9,110 bases of DNA from Azoarcus sp. (GTDB lineage Bacteria > Pseudomonadota > Gammaproteobacteria > Burkholderiales > Rhodocyclaceae): positions 1-9,110 of the forward strand of contig JAIRLA010000182.1 of assembly GCA_031259795.1 (NCBI GenBank), read 5' to 3'. The notes under the pieces were generated by a model, which saw only the letters and a program-made list of their open reading frames with translations, was not told the origin of the DNA and made no database searches. Position 1 is the stretch's first letter. Every line of letters begins with the position of its first letter. A program made the translations under genes and the position numbers. Below are positions 1-6,355 of the stretch, piece after piece.

Positions 1-98
1 CGGAGCGCAGCGACGCTGTTTTCTTGGCGGTGGGGTGTGGACGGGCGTCCTGTTTCTTCTTCCTCCTTTTTAATCAGCGGCACTGCGCGCCGGGTGGA
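1..98 (+). repeat. Core repeat module, copy 1 (truncated by window start)
   Basis: This stretch closely resembles 5998-6102 and, in reverse complement, 264-368. It begins within the left end (GGAGCGCAGCGACGCTG), passes through a TTTCTT-GGCGGTGG and GTGGAC-GGCGTCC segment and a T-rich tract, and ends with CAGCGGCACTGCGCGCC. The two ends are imperfect inverted repeats of each other, as in a MITE-like element. About 6 bp of the left end lie outside the window. No credible gene overlaps it. Confidence 0.75.
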
Positions 99-105
99 AC
101 GCGCT

Positions 106-140
106 GGATTGCCACGGGCCTGCGGCCCTCGCAATGACGA
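106..140. repeat. Short palindromic repeat (GGATTGCCAC...GCAATGACG type), copy 1
   Basis: It starts GGATTGCCAC, has a central GGGCC-TGC-GGCCC stem, and ends CTCGCAATGACGA. From general knowledge this is a repeat type seen in many bacterial genomes; its spurious translation gives peptides like HCEERSDVAIQ. It is joined directly to the right end of core module copy 1. A related copy is at 376-410 and an inverted one at 445-474. Confidence 0.75.
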
Positions 141-148
141 GGTGGGGC

Positions 149-193
149 GGCTTTCGTGATGGCGAGGGGGGGAAGGGCTTTCGTGATGGCGAG
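149..193. repeat. Two degenerate short direct repeats
   Basis: The string GGCTTTCGTGATGGCGAG occurs at about 149-166 and, with one change at its first base-pair context, at about 176-193. It is a degenerate form of the GGCTTTCGCAATGACGAG string at 418-435. The reverse complement of the same tail is found after the palindrome at 6154-6190, so it belongs to the extended palindromic repeat unit. Confidence 0.6.
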
Positions 194-212
194 TTCTTCC
201 GATGGATTCCTT

Positions 213-262
213 CCCTCCCCCGCTTGCGGGGGAGGGTGCCCGAAGGGCGGGAGAGGGTTTCC
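213..262 (+). repeat. GC-rich palindromic repeat unit, copy 1
   Basis: A perfect 11-bp stem (CCCTCCCCCGC, loop TT, mirrored GCGGGGGAGGG) at 213-236 is followed by a smaller hairpin (GCCC-GAA-GGGC) and GGGAGAGGGTTTCC. Further copies are at 5762-5811 and 6105-6153 (inverted) and 5944-5996 (same orientation), with a half copy at 6200-6210. There is no T-tract after the stem, so it does not look like an intrinsic terminator. It could act as a REP/BIME-type structural element in DNA or RNA. Confidence 0.85.
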
Positions 263-263
263 A

Positions 264-368
264 ACCATCCGGCGCGCAGCGCCGCTGATTAAAAAAAGGG
301 GGGAGGAAGGAAGGTGCTTGTCCATTTCTCCACCGCAAAGAAAACAGCGTCGCTGCGCTCCGCATGGA
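264..368 (-). repeat. Core repeat module, copy 2 (inverted)
   Basis: This is the reverse complement of the 5998-6102 module. It opens CCATCCGGCGCGCAGCGCCGCTG and closes CAGCGTCGCTGCGCTCCGCATGG, the two imperfect terminal inverted repeats. The interior carries an A-run followed by GGGGGGAGGAAGGAAGG and CCGCAAAGAAAACAGCG. Its left side abuts palindromic unit 213-262 and its right side abuts the GGATTGCCAC repeat at 376-410, which shows the mosaic assembly of this repeat family. Confidence 0.75.
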
Positions 369-375
369 ACGAACT

Positions 376-410
376 GGATTGCCACGTCGCTTCGCTCCTC
401 GCAATGACGG
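376..410. repeat. Short palindromic repeat (GGATTGCCAC type), copy 2
   Basis: It runs from GGATTGCCACGTCGC through TTCGCTCC to TCGCAATGACGG. It is the same type as 106-140 but with a GTCGCTTCGCTCCTC centre instead of GGGCCTGCGGCCC, so the centre varies while the ends are conserved. Confidence 0.75.
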
Positions 411-444
411 GGAGGAGGCTTTCGCAATGACGAGGGGGCGAGTT

Positions 445-474
445 CTTGCGGGGAGCGCAGCGACGCGGCAATCC
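445..474. repeat. Short palindromic repeat (GGATTGCCAC type), copy 3, inverted
   Basis: CTTGCGGGGAGCGCAGCGAC followed by GCGGCAATCC is the inverted counterpart of 376-410. It ends the repeat-dense block. From here to the tRNA (475-610) I see no gene, only two small palindromes, CCTATTGGAATAGG at 495-508 and GGTTTGCAAACC at 555-566, with no clear function. Confidence 0.65.
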
Positions 475-610
475 GTGCGGCGGTTCAGGGCGGGCCTATT
501 GGAATAGGTTCTTATCCCCTTTTTACCGCAGCTTGCGAGAAACAGGTTTTTGCCGGTTTGCAAACCCGCGTGGCTGGACGACGGATGGATGGATTCCGCG
601 CTGCAAGGAT
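475..610. other. Gene-free spacer between repeat block and tRNA-Lys
   Basis: No coding signal is visible. Two perfect palindromes are present, CCTATTGGAATAGG at 495-508 and GGTTTGCAAACC at 555-566. Neither is followed by a T-run on the minus strand, so I do not call either one a tRNA terminator. Confidence 0.5.
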
Positions 611-686
611 TGGTGGGTCGTGTGCGACTCGAACGCACGACCAACGGATTAAAAGTCCGCTGCTCTACCGACTGAGCTAACGACCC
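611..686 (-). tRNA. tRNA-Lys (anticodon UUU)
   Basis: The minus strand folds into a complete 76-nt cloverleaf. It has a 7-bp acceptor stem GGGTCGT/ACGACCC, a D arm GCTC-AGTCGGTA-GAGC, an anticodon stem GCGGA/TCCGT with loop CTTTTAA, a T arm GTGCG-TTCGAGT-CGCAC, and an encoded CCA at 611-613. The anticodon TTT (651-653 on the plus strand reads AAA) decodes lysine AAA and AAG codons. The variable loop is the short class I type. It is transcribed from its own promoter at 704-732. Confidence 0.97.
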
Positions 687-703
687 CTCGCGGAGAATCG
701 CGG

Positions 704-732
704 ATGATAGTTGGCCGCGCCGATGCCGTCAA
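704..732 (-). promoter_or_regulatory. Sigma-70 promoter of tRNA-Lys
   Basis: On the minus strand, a TTGACG -35 box (727-732), a 17-bp spacer and a TATCAT -10 box (704-709) give a near-consensus housekeeping promoter. The predicted transcription start is near 697, about 11 nt before the mature tRNA 5' end at 686. This suits a strongly expressed stable RNA and indicates transcription independent of the proS operon upstream. Confidence 0.82.
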
Positions 733-880
733 CGCCCGCATCCGCGTCCGCCGGGCGCGGATCACGGGGACGGGCTGGCGGCGGGCATGGGCGCGCGCTC
801 CTGCTCCAGCAACGTCTTGAGCTTGTGCGCCCCTCAGCGCGGATGCGCCGCCGCTCCGGCCAAACGCTACTGCGCTGTCT

Positions 881-908
881 CCGCTGTCCGCTTCGATGCG
901 GACAGCGG
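881..908 (-). terminator. Perfect 11-bp hairpin after the proS-lytic transglycosylase operon
   Basis: The arms CCGCTGTCCGC (881-891) and GCGGACAGCGG (898-908) pair perfectly around a TTCGAT loop. The hairpin starts 48 bp beyond the transglycosylase stop codon and lies before the tRNA-Lys promoter. No U-tract follows it on either strand, so it is not a classical intrinsic terminator. It could be a 3'-end stabilising hairpin, a terminator helped by other factors, or a REP-like element. Confidence 0.45.
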
Positions 909-955
909 GCGCCGTGACCGTATGCTTGATGCCCGATGCCCGATCCCTCTGGACT

Positions 956-1846
956 TCAGCGCACGATAACGATGTCCCGGCGGATGGCGCGCGGGATGGC
1001 GCCGGTGTGTCCGGGCAGCGCGGCGGTCTGGGGCGAAGGCGCGTTCTCTTGTTGGGCAATGGTTTGCGAGACCGCGACCGCCAACTGGACGGTGAGTTGC
1101 GGCGGGATGGCTTCCTTGTGGATGGCCACGGTCCGCGGTTGCGGCGGCGCGGTTTCCTTGCGGGCGGCGGCGACTCGTACCGACGGCTCGCTCTTCTGCC
1201 GGACGTCGGCGGGCGGCGGCGCGGGTTCCCGGCGGGCGATAGCCTGCCCAGGCTCCCACGACCAGCTCTTCTTCCAGGCGTCATGAACCTTGTTGGGATA
1301 CGCCGCGCGCCCGAGGCTGCCGTTGTAGCGCCCCAGCGCGCGGAAGAGATCACCCTTTTCGATGTCGAGGTAATGGCGCAGGATCGTGCAGCCATAGCGC
1401 AGATTGGTGCGCAGGTGGAAGAGATTGTCGTCCTTGCCGCCGATGGATTTGACCCAGAACGGCATGACTTGCATGTAGCCGCGCGCTCCGGCGCGCGACA
1501 GCGCGTATTTGCCGAAATTGCTTTCGACCTGGATCAACCCGAGCACGAGCTGGGGGTCCAGTCCGGCGCGCGTGGCTTCGTAGTGGATCGCGGTCAGCAG
1601 TTCCTTGCGATAAGCGGGGTCGGGGATTTTTTTCGCCAGGCGGCTCGACATTTCGGCGAGCCAGTTTTCGCGCTCGGTGGCGTCCTTGATCGGTATCGAG
1701 GGCGGCGCGGCGTCGCTGACCGCGCGATGCAGGGCGGCGCGCACGCTGACGGACAGGCGTTCTTCTTTCTGATTTCCCGCGTCCGCCGGCGCGCACGCCA
1801 AGGCGACAAGCAGACACGGCAGGTAACGGATAACGGATTTCTTCAT
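956..1846 (-). CDS. Secreted lytic transglycosylase (SLT-domain)
   Basis: This 296-residue protein likely cleaves the beta-1,4 MurNAc-GlcNAc bond of peptidoglycan in the periplasm, giving 1,6-anhydro-muropeptides. Residues 1-23 form a signal peptide (two Lys, hydrophobic core, ADA|G cleavage site); a Cys at 18 makes a poor lipobox. The SLT domain spans about 80-195: the catalytic Glu is E108 in QVESNFGKYA, followed by GYMQVMP at 123-129 and GRYNGS at 172-177, all typical of the Slt/MltC-type fold. After about residue 200 comes a Pro/Gln/Ala-rich tail with degenerate repeats such as RKETAPPQP and HKEAIPPQL. The ATG lies 7 bp after the proS stop with no convincing ribosome binding site, so translation is probably coupled to proS. 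The catalytic family is secure; its exact cellular role is not. Confidence 0.92.
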   Translation of the reverse strand: MKKSVIRYLPCLLVALACAPADAGNQKEERLSVSVRAALHRAVSDAAPPSIPIKDATERENWLAEMSSRLAKKIPDPAYRKELLTAIHYEATRAGLDPQLVLGLIQVESNFGKYALSRAGARGYMQVMPFWVKSIGGKDDNLFHLRTNLRYGCTILRHYLDIEKGDLFRALGRYNGSLGRAAYPNKVHDAWKKSWSWEPGQAIARREPAPPPADVRQKSEPSVRVAAARKETAPPQPRTVAIHKEAIPPQLTVQLAVAVSQTIAQQENAPSPQTAALPGHTGAIPRAIRRDIVIVR

Positions 1847-1853
1847 CGTAAAG

Positions 1854-3632
1854 TCAATTTTGGCCTAAAAAAATTCCGCCTTTCAGGGCGGTACGCAAAC
1901 GATCGGCAACATGGTCGGCGGCTTCGGACGGCGCGAGCTTTGCCTGCTCATCGCCACGGCGGGACTGGTATTCGACGATGCCTTCCTTCAAACCGCGTTC
2001 ACCGACGGTAAGGCGGTACGGAACACCGATCAGTTCCCAATCGGCGAACATCACGCCGGGACGCTCGTCACGATCGTCGAGAATGGCGTCGACGCCCGCC
2101 GCCAGCAAGGCTTCGTAGAGCCGGGTCGCCTCGGCGCGCACCGCTGCCGATTTGCCCCAGCCGATGGCGCAGACGACGGCCTCGAACGGCGCGATCGCCG
2201 CCGGCCAGACGATGCCGCGCTCGTCGTTGTTCTGTTCGATCGCCGCGCCGAGGATGCGGGTGACGCCGATGCCGTAGCAGCCCATCTCGAAGAAACGGGG
2301 CTTGCCGTCGATGTCGAGGAACGTGGCGTTCATCGCGCGCGAGTATTTGTCGCCCAAGTAGAACACATGGCCGACTTCGATGCCGCGGTCGATGGCGAGC
2401 AGCCCCTTGCCGTCGGGCGAGGGGTCGCCCGCGACGGCGTTGCGGATGTCGGCGACGATGTCCGGCTCGGGCAGGTCGCGTCCCCAGTTCGCGCCGGTGT
2501 AGTGATAGCCCGCCGCGTTCGCGCCGCAGATGAAATCGGCCATGCGGGCCACCGTGCGATCGGCGACGATCCGCACCGGCTTTTTGGGCGCGATGGGGCC
2601 GAGGTAGCCAGGCTCGCTGCCGAAATGGTCGACAATTTCGGCCTCGCTGGCGAAGCGCAGGCCCGCGCCCAGGCCCTCGATCTTGCCCGCCTTGACCTCG
2701 TTGAGTTCATGGTCGCCCCGCAGCAACAGCAGCCAGATCGCGGTCTCGACGATCCGCCCCGTCTCGTCGGTCTCGTCGCTGGCCAGCGCCAGCGATTTGA
2801 CGGTCGAGGCGAGCGGCGCGCCGAGAAAATCGGCGACCTCGGCGCAGGTTTCGCGTCCGGGGGTGGCAACCTTGACCAGCGGCGCGGACGCGGCGGCGCG
2901 CGCCGGGAGCACGGGCAGCGCCTCGGCCAGTTCGATATTGGCCGCGTAACCGGAGTCCGGACAATAGACAATGGCATCCTCGCCGGTGTCGGCGATCACT
3001 TGGAATTCGTGCGAACGATCGCCGCCGATGGCGCCGGTATCGGCGGCGACGGCGCGGTACGCCAGACCGATGCGCTCGAAAATCCCGCGATAGGCCGCAA
3101 ACATCGTGTCATAGCTTTTGCCGGCCGCCTCCGCGTCGCGGTCGAAGGAATAGCCATCCTTCATGATGAATTCGCGCCCGCGCATCACGCCGAAACGGGG
3201 GCGGCGCTCGTCGCGGAACTTGGTCTGGATCTGGTAGAAATTGCGCGGAAGCTGGCGGTAACTCTTGAGTTCCTGGCGGGCGATGTCGGTGACGACTTCT
3301 TCCGAAGTGGGCTGGAAGGCGAAATCGCGCTCGTGGCGGTCGCGCAGCTTCAGCATCTCCGGCCCCATCTTGTCCCAGCGTCCGCTCTCCCGCCACAACT
3401 CGGCGGGCTGCACCAGCGGCATGGAAATCTCCAGCGCCCCGGCGCGATTGAGTTCGCTGCGGATGATGGCTTCGATCTTGCGGATCGAGCGCAACGCCAG
3501 CGGCATGTAATCGTAAATGCCCGCGGCGACCTTGCGGATCATGCCGGCGCGCAACATGAGCTTGTGGCTGGCGACTTCGGCATCGGCGGGGGCTTCTTTC
3601 AGGGTGTTGAGGTGAAACTGGCTGGCGCGCAT
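1854..3632 (-). CDS. proS: Prolyl-tRNA synthetase
   Basis: This cytoplasmic class II aminoacyl-tRNA synthetase charges tRNA-Pro with proline using ATP. The 592-residue length and architecture match the bacterial type with an inserted editing domain. The N-terminal catalytic part starts [20 protein letters not shown], with FQPTSEEV near 106-113 and the motif 2 region [17 protein letters not shown] at 139-155. The INS editing domain spans about 225-405 and keeps the Lys of STVKS (K279). Motif 3, GCYGIGVTR, is at 451-459, and the C-terminal anticodon-binding domain follows from about 480. The reading frame also opens at a GTG at 3656. I prefer the ATG at 3632 because family members start at MRxSQ and because the best promoter candidate would start transcription near 3657, leaving no leader for the GTG. 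It forms an operon with the downstream transglycosylase. Confidence 0.96.
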   Translation of the reverse strand: MRASQFHLNTLKEAPADAEVASHKLMLRAGMIRKVAAGIYDYMPLALRSIRKIEAIIRSELNRAGALEISMPLVQPAELWRESGRWDKMGPEMLKLRDRHERDFAFQPTSEEVVTDIARQELKSYRQLPRNFYQIQTKFRDERRPRFGVMRGREFIMKDGYSFDRDAEAAGKSYDTMFAAYRGIFERIGLAYRAVAADTGAIGGDRSHEFQVIADTGEDAIVYCPDSGYAANIELAEALPVLPARAAASAPLVKVATPGRETCAEVADFLGAPLASTVKSLALASDETDETGRIVETAIWLLLLRGDHELNEVKAGKIEGLGAGLRFASEAEIVDHFGSEPGYLGPIAPKKPVRIVADRTVARMADFICGANAAGYHYTGANWGRDLPEPDIVADIRNAVAGDPSPDGKGLLAIDRGIEVGHVFYLGDKYSRAMNATFLDIDGKPRFFEMGCYGIGVTRILGAAIEQNNDERGIVWPAAIAPFEAVVCAIGWGKSAAVRAEATRLYEALLAAGVDAILDDRDERPGVMFADWELIGVPYRLTVGERGLKEGIVEYQSRRGDEQAKLAPSEAADHVADRLRTALKGGIFLGQN

Positions 3633-3776
3633 GAAAACGGGTGTCCGGTCTGTCACGCCGGCAATTCTAGCAGTGACTCCGCGCCGCCGGCGCGGCGGAA
3701 AAAACGGTGCACGCTTTCAAAGCGGCGGCAAATATGGAAAAATCCGCCCGACTTTGTAAATTTTGAAGGTTCGATC
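3633..3776. promoter_or_regulatory. Divergent control region between proS and rppH
   Basis: This 144-bp region must drive both the leftward proS operon and the rightward rppH operon. On the minus strand, TGCTAGAAT (3664-3672) is a good extended -10 box for proS without a clear -35, predicting a start near 3657 and a leader of about 25 nt. For rppH I see only AT-rich stretches near 3728-3765 and no convincing paired boxes. A GAAGG ribosome binding site at 3765-3769 sits 7 bp before the rppH ATG. Confidence 0.5.
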
Positions 3777-4316
3777 ATGCTCGACCATGAAGGCTATCGC
3801 CCGAACGTCGGCATCGTTCTGGTCAATACGCGCAATGAGGTGTTTTGGGGCAAGCGCATCCGCGAGCATTCATGGCAGTTCCCGCAAGGCGGCATCAAGC
3901 ACGGCGAAACGCCGGAGCAGGCCATGTATCGGGAACTCCATGAGGAGATCGGTTTGCTCCCCGAGCACGTCAGGATTCTTGGCCGCACCCGCGACTGGCT
4001 GCGTTATGACGTTCCCAGGCACTGGATCAAGCGGGAATGGCGCAACACCTATCGCGGGCAGAAACAAATCTGGTTTCTGCTGCGGCTGATGGGACGCGAC
4101 TCGGACGTATGCCTGCGCTCCAGCGCGCACCCGGAATTCGACGCTTGGCGCTGGAGCGATTACTGGGTGCCGCTCGACGCGGTCATCGAATTCAAGCGCG
4201 AGGTCTACCAGCTTGCCCTGACCGAGTTGTCGCGCATGCTCTTCTGCCCCCGCCACTCCGAGCCGCCGGAAGGCTACCGCCTGTTGACCGTGGCGGTCGG
4301 GGAACCGGCGCGATGA
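3777..4316 (+). CDS. rppH: RNA pyrophosphohydrolase (Nudix)
   Basis: RppH removes pyrophosphate from the 5' triphosphate of mRNAs, which triggers RNase E-dependent decay. The 179-residue protein begins [17 protein letters not shown], as expected for the family. It carries a complete Nudix box (G-x5-E-x7-REL-x-EE-x-G-L) at residues 38-60, with the metal-binding REL-HEE core. Downstream blocks [15 protein letters not shown] and HPEFDAWRW are RppH-like rather than those of a generic Nudix protein. The ATG is preceded by GAAGG at good spacing. The stop overlaps the next ATG (ATGA, 4 bp), so rppH is the first gene of an operon with the CNP1-like gene and coq7. The link to those genes is one of position; no functional connection is evident. 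Confidence 0.95.
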   Translation: MLDHEGYRPNVGIVLVNTRNEVFWGKRIREHSWQFPQGGIKHGETPEQAMYRELHEEIGLLPEHVRILGRTRDWLRYDVPRHWIKREWRNTYRGQKQIWFLLRLMGRDSDVCLRSSAHPEFDAWRWSDYWVPLDAVIEFKREVYQLALTELSRMLFCPRHSEPPEGYRLLTVAVGEPAR

Positions 4317-4858
4317 AACGCATCGCGGCCCGGCTGGCTGCCGCGCTCCCGCTCCTCCTCCTGCCAGCCCCGGCGTGGACGCAGGACAACGGCGAAAACG
4401 ACCCCGAAGCCCCCGCCTGGCGGGAAGCGGCCTACACCTTGCCGCCGCTGCCCAACGAGCGCGATCTGGCCGCGTTCCCCGTCGCGTTCTACCCGGCGGG
4501 ACGTTTCCTGCTCGATACCGGCAGTCTCGCGGCGGGCGAGGACGGCGTGATCCGTTACGTACTGGTGGCGCGCAGCAAGAGCGGCGCGGAAAGCCTCACC
4601 TTTGAAGGCATCCGCTGCGCCACGGCGGAACGCAGGCTCTACGCCAGCGCCGGGCGGGATGGGCAATGGCGTCCATTCAAGAACAGCGCCTGGCAAACCC
4701 TCGGCGACAGCGGCAAAGACCCCCGCGTCGCGCTGGCATACGGCTATTTCTGCGACGGCCCCGCCCCCGCGCGCTCGCGGGAAGAAATCATCGCCCGCCT
4801 GCGCAACAACCGCATCGACCTCGACTACCTCGACCCCGTTCGTGGAATACAGCCATGA
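4313..4858 (+). CDS. CNP1-like family secreted protein, function unknown
   Basis: This 181-residue protein has a signal peptide ([24 protein letters not shown], cleavage probably after AWT or AWTQ at about 22-24). The rest is a soluble domain with [13 protein letters not shown] near residue 45, a central [21 protein letters not shown] segment and an AYGYFCDGP segment. Two cysteines in the mature domain (in GIRCAT and YFCDGP) could form a disulfide. I recognise it as resembling the CNP1-like (cryptic neisserial protein 1) family, typical of betaproteobacteria and without a proven function. It overlaps rppH by 4 bp and coq7 by 4 bp, indicating translational coupling. The start is the ATG of the ATGA overlap, with GGGGAA just upstream. 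The family assignment is from memory of sequence character and gene context. Confidence 0.82.
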   Translation: MKRIAARLAAALPLLLLPAPAWTQDNGENDPEAPAWREAAYTLPPLPNERDLAAFPVAFYPAGRFLLDTGSLAAGEDGVIRYVLVARSKSGAESLTFEGIRCATAERRLYASAGRDGQWRPFKNSAWQTLGDSGKDPRVALAYGYFCDGPAPARSREEIIARLRNNRIDLDYLDPVRGIQP

Positions 4859-4869
4859 ATACAGCCATG
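4846..4869 (+). repeat. 12-bp tandem duplication covering the coq7 start
   Basis: AATACAGCCATG occurs twice in perfect tandem (4846-4857 and 4858-4869). It includes the CNP1-like stop and duplicates the coq7 start codon in frame, so coq7 has two start codons four codons apart. Confidence 0.9.
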
Positions 4870-5487
4870 ACCGACCAGGCCATCGTGCAATTCGATCGCG
4901 CCTTGCGCACGATTCTCGCCCCGGCGCGCTCGGCGCGTCCGCCCCCCGGCGGCGATCTGCCCGAAACGACGCTTGGCGAAGCGCAAAAGCGCCATGCCGC
5001 GGCGCTGATGCGCGTGAATCACAGCGGTGAAATCTGCGCGCAGGCGCTCTATCAGGGGCAGGCGCTGACCTCGCGCGACCCCTCGATTCGCGTGGCGCTC
5101 GAACAAGCCTCGCACGAAGAAACCGAGCATCTGGCGTGGACAGCGCAACGCATCGACGAACTCGGCGGACGAAAGAGCATCCTCAATCCGCTGTGGTATG
5201 GCGGCGCGCTGGCGCTCGGCGTGCTTGCCGGCAGTTTCGGCGACCGCTGGAACCTGGGGTTTCTCGCCGAAACCGAACGCCAGGTCGAAACGCACCTGCG
5301 CGGCCACCTCGACGCGCTATCCGCCGACGACCTCAAATCGCGCGCCATCGTCAGCCAGATGCGGCAGGACGAAGCCGGTCACGCCGAAACCGCCGTCCGC
5401 CTCGGCGCGCACGAACTGCCCGGCCCGGTGCGGCTGGCCATGAAACTCGCCGCGAAGATCATGACCGGAGCGGCCTACCGGCTTTGA
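4855..5487 (+). CDS. coq7: 2-polyprenyl-3-methyl-6-methoxy-1,4-benzoquinone monooxygenase (Coq7)
   Basis: Coq7 is the di-iron hydroxylase of a late step in ubiquinone synthesis, adding the C6 hydroxyl of demethoxyubiquinone at the membrane face with O2. The 210-residue protein shows the full ligand set at family spacing: E59 in NHSGEICA, E89 and H92 in EETEH, E141 in AETERQ, and E173 and H176 in DEAGH. A hydrophobic stretch at about 113-127 fits membrane association. Two in-frame ATGs, 4855 and 4867, come from a perfect 12-bp tandem duplication. The first overlaps the CNP1-like stop as ATGA and is used here; the second (MTDQAIVQFDRAL) looks more like usual family starts. It is the last gene of the rppH operon. 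Its O2 dependence implies aerobic respiration in the host. Confidence 0.95.
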   Translation: MNTAMTDQAIVQFDRALRTILAPARSARPPPGGDLPETTLGEAQKRHAAALMRVNHSGEICAQALYQGQALTSRDPSIRVALEQASHEETEHLAWTAQRIDELGGRKSILNPLWYGGALALGVLAGSFGDRWNLGFLAETERQVETHLRGHLDALSADDLKSRAIVSQMRQDEAGHAETAVRLGAHELPGPVRLAMKLAAKIMTGAAYRL

Positions 5488-5711
5488 ATCCGCCGCTTCC
5501 CATGAGAAGACATCGGCGCGGCGGCGGCGGCGGCGATAGTCGGCGATAGTAGTAGAAACCGCGATTGTCATTGAAGAATGGCAAATGGGCTACATCCGCG
5601 CCCATCGCCATACCGACGGAACAAACGCCCCCCGATCCTCCCCGTCTTCCGCCCGCGCGGCGCGGGGAGCCCGCGGTACGCCCTGAACGGCGGCAATCCC
5701 GCGAGGCCGCC
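5488..5711. other. Gene-free spacer after coq7
   Basis: No credible gene or terminator is seen. A short GGC triplet run lies at about 5518-5535, and CGGCGATAGT is repeated in tandem at 5531-5540 and 5541-5550. Reading frames through this region have low-complexity, repeat-derived composition. Confidence 0.5.
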
Positions 5712-5759
5712 CGTCTCCCCGCCGCCGCAAAGAAATCAGCGTCGCTGCGCTCCGTATGG
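5712..5759 (-). repeat. Core repeat module, partial copy 3 (inverted)
   Basis: CCGCAAAGAAATCAGCG and CGCTGCGCTCCGTATGG match one end of the core module at 264-368 and, in reverse complement, 5998-6102. The other half is missing. It is joined directly to palindromic unit 5762-5811. Confidence 0.65.
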
Positions 5760-5761
5760 TT

Positions 5762-5811
5762 GGAAGCCCTCTCCCGGCCTTCGGCCACCCTCCCCCGCAA
5801 GCGGGGGAGGG
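5762..5811 (-). repeat. GC-rich palindromic repeat unit, copy 2 (inverted)
   Basis: GGAAGCCCTCTCCC, the small hairpin GGCC-TTC-GGCC, and the perfect 11-bp stem CCCTCCCCCGC/GCGGGGGAGGG at 5788-5811 are the inverse of 213-262. No T-tract follows. Confidence 0.85.
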
Positions 5812-5840
5812 AAGTATCCATCCGACGAGGCTTTACCTTT

Positions 5841-5898
5841 CCTGCAACGGAACGTCCCTCCCCCACTTCCCTGCAACGGAACGCCCCTCCCCCAATCA
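5841..5898 (+). repeat. 29-bp tandem repeat, two copies
   Basis: CCTGCAACGGAACG followed by a C/T-rich CCCTCCCCCA segment is repeated with a 29-bp period (5841-5869 and 5870-5898), with a few differences near the 3' side of each unit. The C-rich segment resembles one arm of the neighbouring palindrome, which suggests it arose from damaged repeat units. Confidence 0.75.
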
Positions 5899-5943
5899 CA
5901 ACCGCCAGCCCACCCTCCCCACTACTGTAAAGCGCCTGCCGTC

Positions 5944-6153
5944 CCCTCCCCCGCTTGCGGGGGAGGGTGCCCCGTCAGGGGCGGGAGAGGGTTTCCTTCC
6001 ATACGGAGCGAAGCGACGCTGATTTCTTTGCGGTGGGGGAGTGGACAAGCGTCCCTTTCCTTCCTCCCCCTTTTTATCCAGCGGCGCTGCGCGCCGGATG
6101 GAACGAAGCCCTCTCCCGGCCTTCGGCCACCCTCCCCCGCAAGCGGGGGAGGG
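5944..6153. repeat. 210-bp composite inverted repeat: palindrome - core module - inverted palindrome
   Basis: The outer units (5944-5996 and 6105-6153) are GC-rich palindromic repeats in opposite orientation. Between them lies an intact core module (5998-6102) whose own ends, TCCATACGGAGCGAAGCG and the reverse complement of GCGCGCCGGATGGA, are imperfect inverted repeats. The whole block is therefore one imperfect inverted repeat with arms of about 75 bp around a centre of about 57 bp (6022-6078), able to form a long stem in RNA or a cruciform in DNA. It has no coding capacity. It looks like a complete MITE-like or REP/BIME-like element, and the other repeats in the window look like pieces of it. 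Confidence 0.7.
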
Positions 6154-6199
6154 AAGTGTCCATCGGAAGAATGCGCCATTGCGAAAGCCGCCTGCCCTC

Positions 6200-6210
6200 C
6201 CCTCCCCCGC
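6200..6210 (+). repeat. Half copy of the GC-rich palindrome
   Basis: The left arm CCCTCCCCCGC is followed by TTGGCGG instead of the mirrored arm, so the palindrome is broken here. This marks the right border of the repeat-rich block; beyond it the composition changes towards the rnf control region. Confidence 0.6.
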
Positions 6211-6335
6211 TTGGCGGTGTATCGCCCAAGGACACCGTCCCAACGTGCACGACCGCATCCTCCCAATTGTTATTCTTTCGCCATGATTCCCGCGCGTACG
6301 CTCCCCGGCGATCTTGGCGGCAATCGCACAGTCTT

Positions 6336-6355
6336 TTTGTCGCATTCCCGACAAA
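6336..6355 (+). promoter_or_regulatory. NifA-type upstream activator sequence
   Basis: TGT-CGCATTCCCG-ACA at 6338-6353 fits the TGT-N10-ACA consensus of NifA binding sites exactly. It lies within a perfect 7-bp dyad TTTGTCG/CGACAAA (6336-6342 and 6349-6355). Its centre is about 130 bp upstream of the start predicted from the sigma-54 promoter at 6449-6465, within the usual range for NifA sites. NifA binding is inferred from sequence only. Confidence 0.65.

Noticed and set aside
213..236. Intrinsic terminators at the GC-rich palindromes (also 5788-5811, 5944-5967, 6130-6153)
   Set aside because: The stems are strong but none is followed by a T-tract on either strand, and they recur as part of a larger dispersed repeat.
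74..471. Open frames in both strands of the left repeat block
   Set aside because: Their peptides contain HCEERSDVAIQ-type and RKRGRE-type strings that are translations of dispersed repeats; overlapping frames on both strands look the same.
611..686. Genomic island inserted at the tRNA-Lys 3' end
   Set aside because: No duplicated tRNA 3' segment, integrase or phage-like gene is seen in 1-610; the region holds only short repeats.
896..4316. Very long open frames opposite or within proS and the transglycosylase (for example plus-strand 1911-3776)
   Set aside because: They are shadows of GC-rich genes on the other strand. The opposing frames encode clear conserved proteins, while these have Arg/Gly/Asp-rich sequence without domains.
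6268..6283. Another NifA-type site, TGT-TATTCTTTCG-CCA
   Set aside because: The right half-site is CCA instead of ACA and there is no wider dyad symmetry.
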